Assembly (NCBI RefSeq): GCF_040676675.1
Contig: NZ_JBFAPK010000014.1
Span: 62,001-126,000 of the forward strand
Length of the DNA: 64,000 nt
Direction: 5' to 3'
Source of the DNA: JBFAPK01 sp040676675
GTDB lineage: Bacteria > Actinomycetota > Actinomycetes > Mycobacteriales > Micromonosporaceae
A program made the position numbers and the translations under genes. Shown one piece after another: positions 1 through 8,209 of the stretch. The first letter of the stretch is position 1. Each line of letters starts with the position of its first letter. The notes below the pieces were generated by a model. The model did no database searches. It was not told where the DNA came from and was given only the letters and a program-made list of their open reading frames with translations.

Positions 1-1273
1 CCGCGTCGCGCCAGGCGGTCACCCCGACCTGGCTCTCCCGGACGACCCAGGTCTGCCGCCCGTCGAGGTAGAACCGGATCTCCTCGTCGGTCTTCGTACG
101 GTCGATGACCTGGCTGTACTCGTGGTAGCCGCCCTGGCAGCCGACGCAGCTGGCGAAGCCGCTGGTCCGGCCGTCGTACTCGTTGCACGGCCCGCCCGGC
201 GCGGTGCCGCAGTGCAGGGTCTGCGCGAGCTGGTCCCGGCCGTTGACGTCGGTCATGATGTCCGTTTCGCCGACGCCCGGCCAGTTGGTGAAGTTGCCCC
301 GGTAGGCGGCGCCGGTGGCCCGGAAGCCGGGCCAGTAGCCGAGGCCGACCGCCACGTCGGGCTGCCGCAACACGGCGCTGAACTTCAGCAGCTCGCCCGG
401 GTTCGGGGCGAAGTCGGCCCGCTGGGTCTCCAGCCGCCCGGAGGTCCAGTTGCCGGCGCCGTCGCGCAGCGCCCGGATGTTGAGGTGCCCGGCGCCGTCG
501 AGGTAGACGTTCGCGGTACCCGCGCTGGCGGTCTCGACCGAGCCGGTACCCCAGTTCGGGGCGCCACCCGGATACTGCGTACCGGTGCGCAGCAGCCAGT
601 TGGCGGCCGACGGCGAGCTGTTGGCGCCGCCGGTGAAGTCGTCGCTCCACACCGTCGTCCAGCTGCCGGGCACCGGGTCGGGGGAGCCGGTCGGCCCGGG
701 CGTCGGGGTGCCGTCGGTGCCGGTGTAGACGCCGAACTCCCAGAGCGAGTAGCCGTAGCCGTTGGCCCGTGCGGTGCCGTACATCCGCACGAAGCGGCCG
801 GAGCCGGCGACGGTGAGGTCCTGCACGCCACCCGGCCCGCTGCCGGTGGTGTAGACGTCGGTCCAGCTCGTACCGTCCACCGAGGTCTGGATCGCGAAGG
901 TCCGCCCGTACGCGGCCTCCCAGCGCAGCAGCACCCGGCAGATCGACCGGACGGCGCCGAGGTCGACCCGGATCCACTGCGGATCGGAGAACTGGCTCGA
1001 CCAGCGGGTGTTCGGGTCGCCGTCGAAGGCGGCGGCGGCCGGGGTGCCGGCGCCCTCCTCCGAGGAGGCCGTCGCCGGGCGGCCCTGGGCGGCGTCGGTC
1101 GTGCCGCAGTCGGCCGCCGCGGCGCGGGCGGCGTACGGTGCCGCCCCGGCGCCCGGCGGCGTACCGGTCAGCAGGGCGGCGAGCAGCGCGGCCAGGGCGA
1201 CCGGCAGCAGGATTCGCCAGGGTCGGGGCGGGATCGGCCACCGGTCGGGGCGGGGCGGGAAAGCCGGTTTCAC
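1..1273 (-). CDS. Secreted GH16-like glycoside hydrolase with F5/8C domain (3' end outside window)
   Basis: The first 424 codons of a secreted glycosidase are present. Residues 1-45 form a signal peptide with a hydrophobic core at about 21-37. Residues 55-185 form an F5/8 type C (CBM32-like) carbohydrate-binding domain, recognisable by FDGDPNTRWSS and QWIRVDLG. A TPGPTGSPDP linker then leads to a GH16-type beta-glucanase domain from about 205. The active-site stretch reads GETDIMTDVN. It keeps the nucleophile (E336) and the assisting Asp (D338), but position 341, normally the Glu acid/base of ExDxxE, is Thr. The GTG start at 1273 follows GGCAGGAG by 7 nt. A promoter and LacI-type operator lie upstream. 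The likely role is polysaccharide breakdown, though full hydrolytic activity is doubtful. Confidence 0.85.
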   Translation of the reverse strand, partial: MKPAFPPRPDRWPIPPRPWRILLPVALAALLAALLTGTPPGAGAAPYAARAAAADCGTTDAAQGRPATASSEEGAGTPAAAAFDGDPNTRWSSQFSDPQWIRVDLGAVRSICRVLLRWEAAYGRTFAIQTSVDGTSWTDVYTTGSGPGGVQDLTVAGSGRFVRMYGTARANGYGYSLWEFGVYTGTDGTPTPGPTGSPDPVPGSWTTVWSDDFTGGANSSPSAANWLLRTGTQYPGGAPNWGTGSVETASAGTANVYLDGAGHLNIRALRDGAGNWTSGRLETQRADFAPNPGELLKFSAVLRQPDVAVGLGYWPGFRATGAAYRGNFTNWPGVGETDIMTDVNGRDQLAQTLHCGTAPGGPCNEYDGRTSGFASCVGCQGGYHEYSQVIDRTKTDEEIRFYLDGRQTWVVRESQVGVTAWRDA

Positions 1274-1392
1274 GGGTGCACTCCTGCCTGGAGGGGGCGG
1301 CTGGCGGGGCGGTCGGCACGGCCCGGCGGGTGGGGGTGGGGGAGCGGGGTCGCCGGTCGGGGTGGCGTGCCGGGCGCGGTGCGGTCGCGCTT

Positions 1393-1406
1393 GGAGAGCG
1401 CTCTCC
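1393..1406. promoter_or_regulatory. LacI-family operator
   Basis: This is a perfect 14-bp palindrome, GGAGAGCGCTCTCC, lying between the promoter of the GH16-like gene and its start codon. It has the central CG and arms typical of LacI-family sites, such as the CebR box TGGGAGCGCTCCCA of streptomycetes. Its place downstream of the -10 box suggests repression relieved by an oligosaccharide. No LacI regulator is visible in the window. Confidence 0.65.
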
Positions 1407-1420
1407 GTCCCGCCGTCGAA

Positions 1421-1449
1421 GTGTTACGCCGACTTTTCCAAACTGTCAA
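1421..1449 (-). promoter_or_regulatory. Promoter of the GH16-like gene
   Basis: On the minus strand, TTGACA (1449-1444) and TAACAC (1426-1421) are separated by 17 nt, a good match to the housekeeping sigma consensus. The expected start near 1414 is just before the palindromic operator at 1393-1406. The -35 box overlaps a small inverted repeat, ACTGTC-AA-GACAGT (1442-1455), which may be a second regulator site. Confidence 0.6.
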
Positions 1450-1540
1450 GACAGTCGATCCCGCGCCCTCGCGCCTCCGCGCCTCGTGCCCCGTGCCCGG
1501 CGGCCGGTGCCGTCGGGCACGGGGCCCGCCGCGGCGGGAG

Positions 1541-4192
1541 TCAGCTCGCCTCCGGAAGGAGCACCTCGCCGTCCGACGCGGCCCACGCCTCCGGTACCGC
1601 GCCGATCCGCTCGTGGATCGCGCGGGCCTGGCGCAGCTTCTGCGCCGCGTCCCGCGAGTTGCCCAGGCGCTGCGCGCAGCGGCCGATCCCCGCCAGCGCG
1701 CGCGCCTCCTCGCGAGGGTTGCCCGCGCGTCGCGCCAGCCGCAGCGCCGCCCGGTACCGGCCGGCGGCCTCGGTCGGCTCGTTACCGGTCAACAGGAGCA
1801 GACCGAGCTGGTTCAGCGCCTCCGCCTGGCCCAGGCAGAGACCGCGCCGCCGGAACAGCGCCAACGCCCGCTCGCAGGCGTCACGCGCGGCGCCGTGTTC
1901 CCCGCGCAGGCGCAGGAGTACGCCGAGCAGGTTCAGGGCGTCGGCCTCGCCGTCCGGGTCCTCGATTTCGCGGTACAGCCGCAGGGCCTCGGCGAGCTCC
2001 CGTTCGGCGGCCGCGTACTCGCCGGTTCGGCTGTGCAGGTCGCCCAGGTAGTTCAGGGCGTGCGCCTCGCCCTGCCGGTAGCCGAGTTCCCGATGCCGCC
2101 GCAGCGTCTCGGTGAGCGTCCGCTCGGCCGCCCGGTGCTCGCCGAGCTCGATCAGCACCAGCCCCTGCAGGCCGAGGACCCGGTCCTGCCCGTTGCGGTC
2201 CCCGAGCCGGCGGTACAGCACCAGGGCGCGTTCGTACGCCTCCTTGGCGGCGCGGTACTCGCAGCTGCGTTGCTGGAGCGTGCCGAGCTGCTTGAGCGTG
2301 CTCGCCTGGCCGTGGTCGTCGTCGAGCTCCTCGCGGATGGCCAGCGACTCGCGCAGGATGCGTACCGCGCCCGCGTGGTCCCCGGTCAGGTGGCGCACCA
2401 CACCCAGCTCGTCCAGGACGTCCGCGTGTCCGTACGGGTCGCCGAGGCGCTGGCAGAGCGCCAGAGCCTGTTCCAGCTCCGCCACGGCGGCGAGCGGCTC
2501 GCCGCGCCGTCGGCGCAGGGTGGCCAGCTGGGTCAGCGCGTTCGCCCGCCGGTCGTCGCGCCCCAGCCGCAGGTACAGCTCCAGGGCCTGGCCCAGCGCC
2601 TCTTCCGCCTGCGGGTACCGGCCGGTCAACCCGTACGCCAGGCCGAGTTCGCGCCGGGCGTCGGCCTCGGCCAGTGGGTCACCGGTCTCGAGGGCGGCCC
2701 GCGCCGCCGCGCGATGCAGCGCGATGGCCTGTTCCCACGGCCCGGTCTTGCGCAGGTAGGCGGCGAGGGCCGCGGCGAGGTCGATCAGGCGGCGCGGCTC
2801 GGGCTCCCGGTGGAGCAGGGTCGCGCAGGCGACGAGGTTGGCCCGCTCGCGCTCCAGCCACGCGGCGGCCATCCGGTCGTCGGGCAGCTCGGGCACCGCC
2901 GGCCCGGGCCGCACCGCCGCGCCGCCGGCCGGCCGCCCGGGCCGGGACAATCGCCGGTCGGCAAGGTGGGCGCCGTGCTGGTAGTAGTCCAGCAGGCGCC
3001 CGACCGCGTCGTCCCGCTCCCGGCCCGGATCGTCGTCGGCCTTCGCCCGGGCGTACTCGCCGATCAGGTCGTGCAGCCGGTACCGACCCAGGACCGGCTG
3101 GTCCAGCAGGTGGTCCTCGTAGAGCGCGTCGAGTTGCCGGCGCGCCCGCTGCAGCGTGGTGCCGTCGAGCGCGGCCGCCGCGTAGGCGTCCAGGTCGGGA
3201 CCGGGGTGCAGGCTGAGTCGGCGCAGGAAGCGCCGCCGGGTGAGCGGCAGCAACCGGTACGACAGGTCGAAGGCCGCGTCGACGGCGACGTCCTCGGCCC
3301 GCATGGCGCCGAGCGGGTGCCGGGCCGGGCCCATCTCCCGGACCAGGTCGGCGACCCGCCAGCCCGGCTCGGGCCGCAGCTTCGCGGCGAGCAGGCAGAT
3401 GGCCAGCGGCAGCAGGCCGCAGCGGTGGACCAGCTCCTCGACCGCGTCCGCCTCGTCGCCGCCGGGACGACCGGCCACGGTCGAGAAGAGCGCGGTGGCG
3501 TCCTCGGGCGGCAGGGTCCCGAGCGACAGCGTCTCGGCGGCCTGCTGGGCGCCGAGACCGGCCAGCCGGCGCCGGCTGGTGACCAGGACCAGGCAGCCGG
3601 CACCGCCCGGCAGCAGCTGCTCGACCTGCCACCGGCCGGCGGCGTTGTCGAGGATCAGCAGGGCGCGTTTGCCGGCCATCCGGCCGCGCCAGGAGGCGGC
3701 CCGCGCGTCGACGCCGTCGGGCACCCGGGCGGGCGCCACACCGTCGGCGCAGAGCAGGGCGTAGAGCGCCTCGGCGGGGCGTACCGGGGTCCGGCCGGCC
3801 GTGTACCCGTGCAGGTCGATGAAGAACTGCCCGTCCGGGAAGCGGGTGGCGAGCACGTGTCCGGCGTGTACGGCCAGCGCGCTCTTGCCGACCCCGGGCA
3901 TGCCCTCGATCGTGTAGATCGGCAGCGGCGCGCCGTCGGCGTCCGGCGCCGTGACGCGATCCAGCAGGCGCCGCAGTTCCCGCTCGCGGCCGGTGAACGC
4001 GGGCGTGTCGCGCGGCAGGATGTTGCTCGCCGTGGCCGGCGCCGGCGGCGGCTTCTGGTAGATGTACTGGTTCCCGGCGGCCTGGTACACCCGGTCGGTG
4101 CCGTAGGCCCGCAGGTTCCGCGCGCCCGGCGCGGTGGCCGGCTCCGGCCCGCCGGCCGGCTCCGGCCGGGGCTGCTCGCACGCGCCGGCCAT
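1541..4192 (-). CDS. NB-ARC/TPR STAND protein (NLR1) with N-terminal amyloid-like motif
   Basis: This is an 883-aa STAND ATPase without the SARP head usual for AfsR. Residues 35-46 read RVYQAAGNQYIY, a short motif of the bacterial amyloid-signalling type, followed by a Pro-rich spacer. The NB-ARC domain starts with FTGRE (about 67); it has a P-loop GMPGVGKSA (97-105), Walker B LLILDNA (about 178-184), VTSRRR and GLLPLAI. From about 480 to 860 there are many degenerate TPRs. The ATG at 4192 overlaps the stop of a 32-codon ORF (TGATG), implying translational coupling; in-frame upstream starts would add a tail with unusual composition. The likely role is a signal-sensing switch that oligomerises with ATP. 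The partner is inferred to be the SARP at 9717-10703, which ends in nearly the same motif. Confidence 0.85.
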   Translation of the reverse strand: MAGACEQPRPEPAGGPEPATAPGARNLRAYGTDRVYQAAGNQYIYQKPPPAPATASNILPRDTPAFTGRERELRRLLDRVTAPDADGAPLPIYTIEGMPGVGKSALAVHAGHVLATRFPDGQFFIDLHGYTAGRTPVRPAEALYALLCADGVAPARVPDGVDARAASWRGRMAGKRALLILDNAAGRWQVEQLLPGGAGCLVLVTSRRRLAGLGAQQAAETLSLGTLPPEDATALFSTVAGRPGGDEADAVEELVHRCGLLPLAICLLAAKLRPEPGWRVADLVREMGPARHPLGAMRAEDVAVDAAFDLSYRLLPLTRRRFLRRLSLHPGPDLDAYAAAALDGTTLQRARRQLDALYEDHLLDQPVLGRYRLHDLIGEYARAKADDDPGRERDDAVGRLLDYYQHGAHLADRRLSRPGRPAGGAAVRPGPAVPELPDDRMAAAWLERERANLVACATLLHREPEPRRLIDLAAALAAYLRKTGPWEQAIALHRAAARAALETGDPLAEADARRELGLAYGLTGRYPQAEEALGQALELYLRLGRDDRRANALTQLATLRRRRGEPLAAVAELEQALALCQRLGDPYGHADVLDELGVVRHLTGDHAGAVRILRESLAIREELDDDHGQASTLKQLGTLQQRSCEYRAAKEAYERALVLYRRLGDRNGQDRVLGLQGLVLIELGEHRAAERTLTETLRRHRELGYRQGEAHALNYLGDLHSRTGEYAAAERELAEALRLYREIEDPDGEADALNLLGVLLRLRGEHGAARDACERALALFRRRGLCLGQAEALNQLGLLLLTGNEPTEAAGRYRAALRLARRAGNPREEARALAGIGRCAQRLGNSRDAAQKLRQARAIHERIGAVPEAWAASDGEVLLPEAS

Positions 4193-4290
4193 CACGGTCG
4201 GTCCGGTGTGGGTGATCCGTCGAGTGACCTGCCGCCGGCCGGCGCCGGAACGGCGGTGGCGTCCGGACGCGACGACGTCGGGATGGACAT
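4192..4290 (-). CDS. Short leader ORF coupled to NLR1
   Basis: This is a 32-codon ORF starting with ATG at 4290 and preceded by a purine-rich GGCAGGAGCAGGAAAG ribosome-binding region. It encodes a Pro/Ser/Arg-rich peptide beginning MSIPTSSRPD. Its TGA overlaps the NLR1 ATG as TGATG. The strong ribosome-binding site lies here and not before NLR1, so it may serve mainly to load ribosomes by termination-reinitiation and set a low NLR1 level. Alternatively, an uncorrected frame change could join it to NLR1. The peptide itself is unrecognised. Confidence 0.45.
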   Translation of the reverse strand: MSIPTSSRPDATAVPAPAGGRSLDGSPTPDRP

Positions 4291-4681
4291 AATGGTGTGC
4301 TTTCCTGCTCCTGCCAGCACGATGCTCCCCCTGACTAAAAGTGATCCTGAGGCTCAAGGTAGAGAGGCAAGTCGATGGTGCCCAGACATCGCCGACGGCC
4401 CACGCTGCCTGCTATGTCGGGTCTTTCGCGGCGGACTGATCGGGGCGTCAGCATCCTGACCGGCCGTGACGAGTGACTACCTTCGGTGTCGGCCGATGAG
4501 TAATGATCGGATAACCCTCTCATTCACCCGATTCCGTCACGCTCTTTCACGTATTCACGTCCATCGACGCGCTTGACTCCGTGGAAATTGCATCGGTACG
4601 GCACTCTCGGTATTTGGTGCCTTACTCGACGGTGGTCCGGTCGGTAGCGTGGGGTACTGGCCCTCTCGCCGGAGGTGGATG
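4291..4681. other. Divergent control region between NLR1 and the effector/NLR2 pair
   Basis: This 391-bp region has no convincing gene. Apart from the candidate promoter for the rightward pair (4622-4650), it is relatively AT-rich around 4495-4620. That fits two divergent promoters. I could not fix the NLR1 promoter by eye. Confidence 0.5.
4622..4650 (+). promoter_or_regulatory. Candidate promoter of the effector-NLR2 operon
   Basis: TTACTC (4622-4627) and TAGCGT (4645-4650) are spaced by 17 nt, giving an expected start near 4657, about 25 nt before the GTG start. The -35 box is only a partial match. Confidence 0.4.
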
Positions 4682-5095
4682 GTGACCGATCCAGTGATGC
4701 TCGCCGTGGCGACGGCGGTCGCGACCAAGGCCGCCGAGGGCCTGACCGAGGGAGGCCGGAGCGCCCTCGCCGCCCTCGTCCGGCTGGTCCGCGGCCGATT
4801 GCGCGACCACGACGAGTCCGCCGTACTCGACTCGGCCGAGGCCGAACCGGCCGACGACGACCGGGTGGGCCACCTCGCCGCCGCGCTGGAGCGCGCCGCG
4901 AGCCGGGACCCCCGCTTCGCCGACGAGCTGGGGCGGCTCTGGCGCGGCCTGCGCGAGACCGGCTCCACCGCCGTGGACGGCGGCGTGGTCAACCAGGCGT
5001 CCGGCCCGGTCAGCGGCACCGTGGTGCAGGCGCGCGACGTGCAGGGCGGCATCGTCTTCGGCGCTCCCGCCCCGGTCGACCCGGGCCGCCGATGA
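4682..5095 (+). CDS. Small helical effector with C-terminal RHIM-like amyloid motif (Bell-like)
   Basis: This is a 137-aa protein in two parts. Residues 1-92 are predicted helical: a first helix rich in small hydrophobic residues (about 4-38, MLAVATAVATKAAEGL then ALAALVRLV) and a charged second half. Residues 101-127 hold two tandem copies of a motif, GVVNQASGPVSG and TVVQARDVQGGIVF, of the VQAxxxxGG type seen in bacterial amyloid-signalling (BASS, RHIM-like) sequences. The plan resembles the Bell effectors proposed as bacterial relatives of fungal HeLo pore-forming domains; that fold assignment is inference. The GTG at 4682 is preferred because GGAGG is 6 nt upstream; an ATG at 4679 is too close. 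The stop overlaps the NLR2 start as ATGA. The likely role is a membrane-active or cell-death effector driven by NLR2. Confidence 0.75.
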   Translation: MTDPVMLAVATAVATKAAEGLTEGGRSALAALVRLVRGRLRDHDESAVLDSAEAEPADDDRVGHLAAALERAASRDPRFADELGRLWRGLRETGSTAVDGGVVNQASGPVSGTVVQARDVQGGIVFGAPAPVDPGRR

Positions 5096-7314
5096 CGGAC
5101 TCCCGGTCCGAGACCGCCGCGACCGCGCCGGGCGAGGTCAGCAACGTGCTGCGCGGCACGATCGCGGGACCGACCGTCCAGGCCGGAGCCGTGTACGGGG
5201 GCGTCCACTTCCACGAGCCCGCGACGGAACTTCCGGCCCCTCGACAGGTACCGGCGCCGCCCGCGCACCTCGTCGGCCGGGCGGCGGAGCTGGCCGAACT
5301 GGACCGGTGCCTCGCGGCGGGTGGGACCGCCCCGCCGCTGGCCGTGGTGACCGGGGTGGGCGGCGTGGGCAAGTCCGCGTTGGCCCTGGCCTGGGCGCAC
5401 CGCGCCGCCGCGCGCTTCCCGGACGGGCAGCTCTACGCGCAGCTCGGCGCCTTCGACCCGGAGGGTCCGGCCGCCCCGGGCGAGCCGCTCGGGCGGCTGC
5501 TGCGGTCGCTGGGGGTGCCGGCGCAGCGGGTACCGGTCGAGACGGGGGAGCGGTCCGCGCTGTTCCGGTCGCTGGCCGCCGGGCGGCGCCTGCTCGTCCT
5601 GCTCGACAACGCCGTCTCGGCGGCACAGGTGCGCCCGCTGCTGCCCGCCTCGCCCGGCTGCGCGGTGCTGGTGACCGCGCGGTCGCGGCTCGGCGCGCTC
5701 GCCACCGAGGGGGCGCGGTTCCTGCCGCTGGAGCCGCTGCCGGCCGACGCCGGGGCCGAGCTGCTGGCCCGTACGGTCGGCGCGGAGCGTACCGCCGGGG
5801 AGCCCGAGGCGACATCGTCGCTGGTACGCCTCTGCGGCGGGCTGCCGATCGCCCTGGTGGTGACCGGGGCGCGGCTGGCCACCCGGCCCCGCTGGCCGCT
5901 GCGGCGGGTGGCCGGCGAGCTGGCCGAGGAGAGCCGGCGGCTGCACGCCCTCGGCGGCCCGGGGGAGGCGACCGTGCGGACCACCTTCGACCTGTCATAC
6001 CGGGGGCTGCCGGCGCCGGTCGCGCGCTGCTACCGGCTGCTCGGGCTGCACCCGGGGGCCGAGTTCGGCGTTCCGGTCGTGGCGGCCGGGCTGGACGTCT
6101 CCGCGGACGAGGCCGCCGAGCTGCTGGACGCGCTGCTGGAGGCGAACCTGCTCGGCGAGGTCGGCACGGCCGGCGAGACCGGGGCGTTCGGCGAGACCGG
6201 CGTCGCCGAGGATCCGGGGGACGAGCGGTACCGGATGCACGACCTGGTCCGGCTGCACGCCCGGCAGCGGGCCGTCGCCGAGCCCGACCACGCGCTGCTC
6301 ACCCGCCGCCTCCTGGAGTGGTACCTCGCCGGCGCGCTCGCCGCCGACCGGCTGCTCACCCCGTACCGGCGGGGCGAGCCGGAGCCGGCGCTGACGCTGC
6401 TGGCGCCCGACGCCGTGGCGCTGGCCGACCGGGACGCGGCGTTGAGCTTCCTGGAGCGGGAGCGGACGAACCTCGTGTCGGCCGTCGCCGCCGCCGCGCC
6501 GGAGCTGCCGCTGCTGGCCTGGCAGCTCGCGTACGCCATGTGGCCGCTGTTCCACCACCACCGCCACCACGCCGACCGGCTGCGGGTGGATCGGCTCGCG
6601 GTGCGGTGCGCCCAGGCGCTCGGCGACCGGAAACGCGAGGCCCGAATGCTGCGGCGGCTCGCGTTCGGGCACTTCGACGTGGGCCGGCTGGACGAGGCGG
6701 GGGAGCTGTTCACCCGCCTGCTCTCCCTCAGCCGGGAGCTGGCCGACCGGTACGGGCAGGCCTCGGCGTACGAGGGGCTGGGCACGGTGGCGCTCGCCCA
6801 GCGCCGCTACCCGGAGGCGGTCGGTCACTTCGACCGGCAGCTTCGGCTCTGCCGGGAGCTCGGGGAACGGCGGCGCTGCGGGCTGGCCCTGCTGAACCTC
6901 GGCACTGTCGGCACCGAGTCGGCCCGGTACCGGGAGGCCGTCGCGTACCTGCGGGAGGCGGAGGCGATCTTCGCGGAGTTCGGCGGCGTCGACCCGTACA
7001 ACGCGGCCCGGGTCCGGGTCGAGCTGGGCCGGGCGCTGGGGGCCTTGGGGGAGCGGGTGAGCGCCCGCGCCGAGCTGACCGCCGCGCTGGCCGAGCTGCG
7101 TCGCCTCGACTCGCCCCGGGGCGAGGCCCAGGCGCTGCACCGCCTCGGCGAACTCGCGCTGGCCGGACGCGAGTTCGCCGAGGCCCGTACCCGTCTGGAG
7201 GCGGCGTCGCGGATCTACGAGCGGCTCGGCGACGCCGAGGCCGCGCGGGTACGCGAGCTAACCGCCCTGGTCCCACCGGTCGACGCTGACCCGGACCGGG
7301 TGCCGCAGCCGTAG
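5092..7314 (+). CDS. NB-ARC/TPR STAND protein (NLR2) with N-terminal RHIM-like motif
   Basis: This is a 740-aa NLR-like sensor. Residues 18-41 contain NVLRGTIAGP followed by TVQAGAVYGGVHFH. The latter aligns with the C-terminal motif of the protein encoded just upstream (VQA, then V, GG and F are shared). A VGR box at about 61 opens the NB-ARC domain; the P-loop GVGGVGKS is at 88-95. Walker B (LLVLLDNA), VTARSR, GGLPIAL and an MHDLVR box follow. The C-terminal half is TPR-like from about 480. ATGA overlap implies coupled translation and near-equal expression with its partner. The inferred role is that ligand binding to the TPRs triggers NB-ARC oligomerisation, templating an amyloid fold in the effector. 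The 3' end overlaps the convergent PfkB gene by 57 bp. Confidence 0.88.
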   Translation: MTDSRSETAATAPGEVSNVLRGTIAGPTVQAGAVYGGVHFHEPATELPAPRQVPAPPAHLVGRAAELAELDRCLAAGGTAPPLAVVTGVGGVGKSALALAWAHRAAARFPDGQLYAQLGAFDPEGPAAPGEPLGRLLRSLGVPAQRVPVETGERSALFRSLAAGRRLLVLLDNAVSAAQVRPLLPASPGCAVLVTARSRLGALATEGARFLPLEPLPADAGAELLARTVGAERTAGEPEATSSLVRLCGGLPIALVVTGARLATRPRWPLRRVAGELAEESRRLHALGGPGEATVRTTFDLSYRGLPAPVARCYRLLGLHPGAEFGVPVVAAGLDVSADEAAELLDALLEANLLGEVGTAGETGAFGETGVAEDPGDERYRMHDLVRLHARQRAVAEPDHALLTRRLLEWYLAGALAADRLLTPYRRGEPEPALTLLAPDAVALADRDAALSFLERERTNLVSAVAAAAPELPLLAWQLAYAMWPLFHHHRHHADRLRVDRLAVRCAQALGDRKREARMLRRLAFGHFDVGRLDEAGELFTRLLSLSRELADRYGQASAYEGLGTVALAQRRYPEAVGHFDRQLRLCRELGERRRCGLALLNLGTVGTESARYREAVAYLREAEAIFAEFGGVDPYNAARVRVELGRALGALGERVSARAELTAALAELRRLDSPRGEAQALHRLGELALAGREFAEARTRLEAASRIYERLGDAEAARVRELTALVPPVDADPDRVPQP

Positions 7315-8196
7315 CCCGGCCAGCTCCGCCTCGCTGAGCAGCACGGAGGTGGGCTGCCGGTGCCCGATCCGCCAGCCCGCGAGGACGACCGCGTCGGCGA
7401 GCGCCTCGACCGGATTTCCCGTGGCCAGCCAACCGTGCAGGAAGGCCGCGAAGAGCGAGTCGCCGGCCGACGACGTGTTGCGCACGCCGAGCGGCGCGAC
7501 CGCACCGGCGCGGACCAGCCGCCCGTCGCGCAGGCCGAGCAGACTGCCCCGGGAGCCGCAGCCGACGGCCGCGATGGCGGCGCCCGGGTAGCGGGTCAGC
7601 ACCCGGGCGATCCACTCCGGCGGTGGGCAGGGCAACCGCTCGTCGCTACAGAAGATCACGTCGGCGACGTCCAGCCAGGGCCGGTAGTACTCCTCGTTCA
7701 CGTCGGCGATCACGTTGACGTCCACCGCGATCGGTACGCCCCGCAGCACGGCGGAGGGCAGCAGCCGGCGTACAAAATCGGTATTTGTCAATATAGCGAG
7801 GTCGGCGCCGGTGACGGCCTGGGCGAACAGCTCCTCCGGATAGCGCACGGCGTTGACCGTCGCCAGGTGTGGGTAGACCATCCGCCGGCCGTCCGGCGCC
7901 ACCAGCACCACGGTCTGCGAGGAGGCCGGCCCGTCGACCACGCCCGGACCGTCCAGTCCGGCCGCGCGCAGCTGGGCCCGGACCAGGCTGCCGGCCGGGT
8001 CCGGGCCGACGACGGTACAGAGGTCGACATCGTCGCCGAGTGCCCGCAGGATCCCGGCGATCTGCGCGCCCGCGCCCCCGGGACCGGTCTCCATCCAGGC
8101 CGGCGTGCTCACCGGCGTGTAGCGCACCGGGAACTCCTCCACCGCCAGGTGCACGGCCAGGCTGGCCACCCCGGCCACCACGATCTTGCTTCCCAT
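7258..8196 (-). CDS. PfkB-family carbohydrate kinase
   Basis: This is a 312-aa PfkB/ribokinase-fold kinase that phosphorylates a sugar or nucleoside. The N-terminal substrate motif GPGGAGAQIAGILRALGDDV and the C-terminal signature NTSSAGDSLFAAF are present, the latter holding the catalytic-base Asp of the AGD motif. The substrate cannot be read from sequence. ATG at 8196 (or GTG at 8199) follows GAGGGGACGG. The gene begins 13 bp after the GT-B transferase stop, so the two probably form an operon. The pair could modify a sugar together, but this is inference. Its tail overlaps NLR2 on the other strand. Confidence 0.85.
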   Translation of the reverse strand: MGSKIVVAGVASLAVHLAVEEFPVRYTPVSTPAWMETGPGGAGAQIAGILRALGDDVDLCTVVGPDPAGSLVRAQLRAAGLDGPGVVDGPASSQTVVLVAPDGRRMVYPHLATVNAVRYPEELFAQAVTGADLAILTNTDFVRRLLPSAVLRGVPIAVDVNVIADVNEEYYRPWLDVADVIFCSDERLPCPPPEWIARVLTRYPGAAIAAVGCGSRGSLLGLRDGRLVRAGAVAPLGVRNTSSAGDSLFAAFLHGWLATGNPVEALADAVVLAGWRIGHRQPTSVLLSEAELAGLRLRHPVRVSVDRWDQGG

Positions 8197-8209
8197 CACG
8201 ACCGTCCCC

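Noticed and set aside
122..4459. A continuous 1445-codon rightward reading frame covering the GH16-like gene and NLR1
   Set aside because: It is the antisense shadow of two clearly recognisable leftward genes. Long antisense frames are normal at this GC content, and its protein has no recognisable domain.
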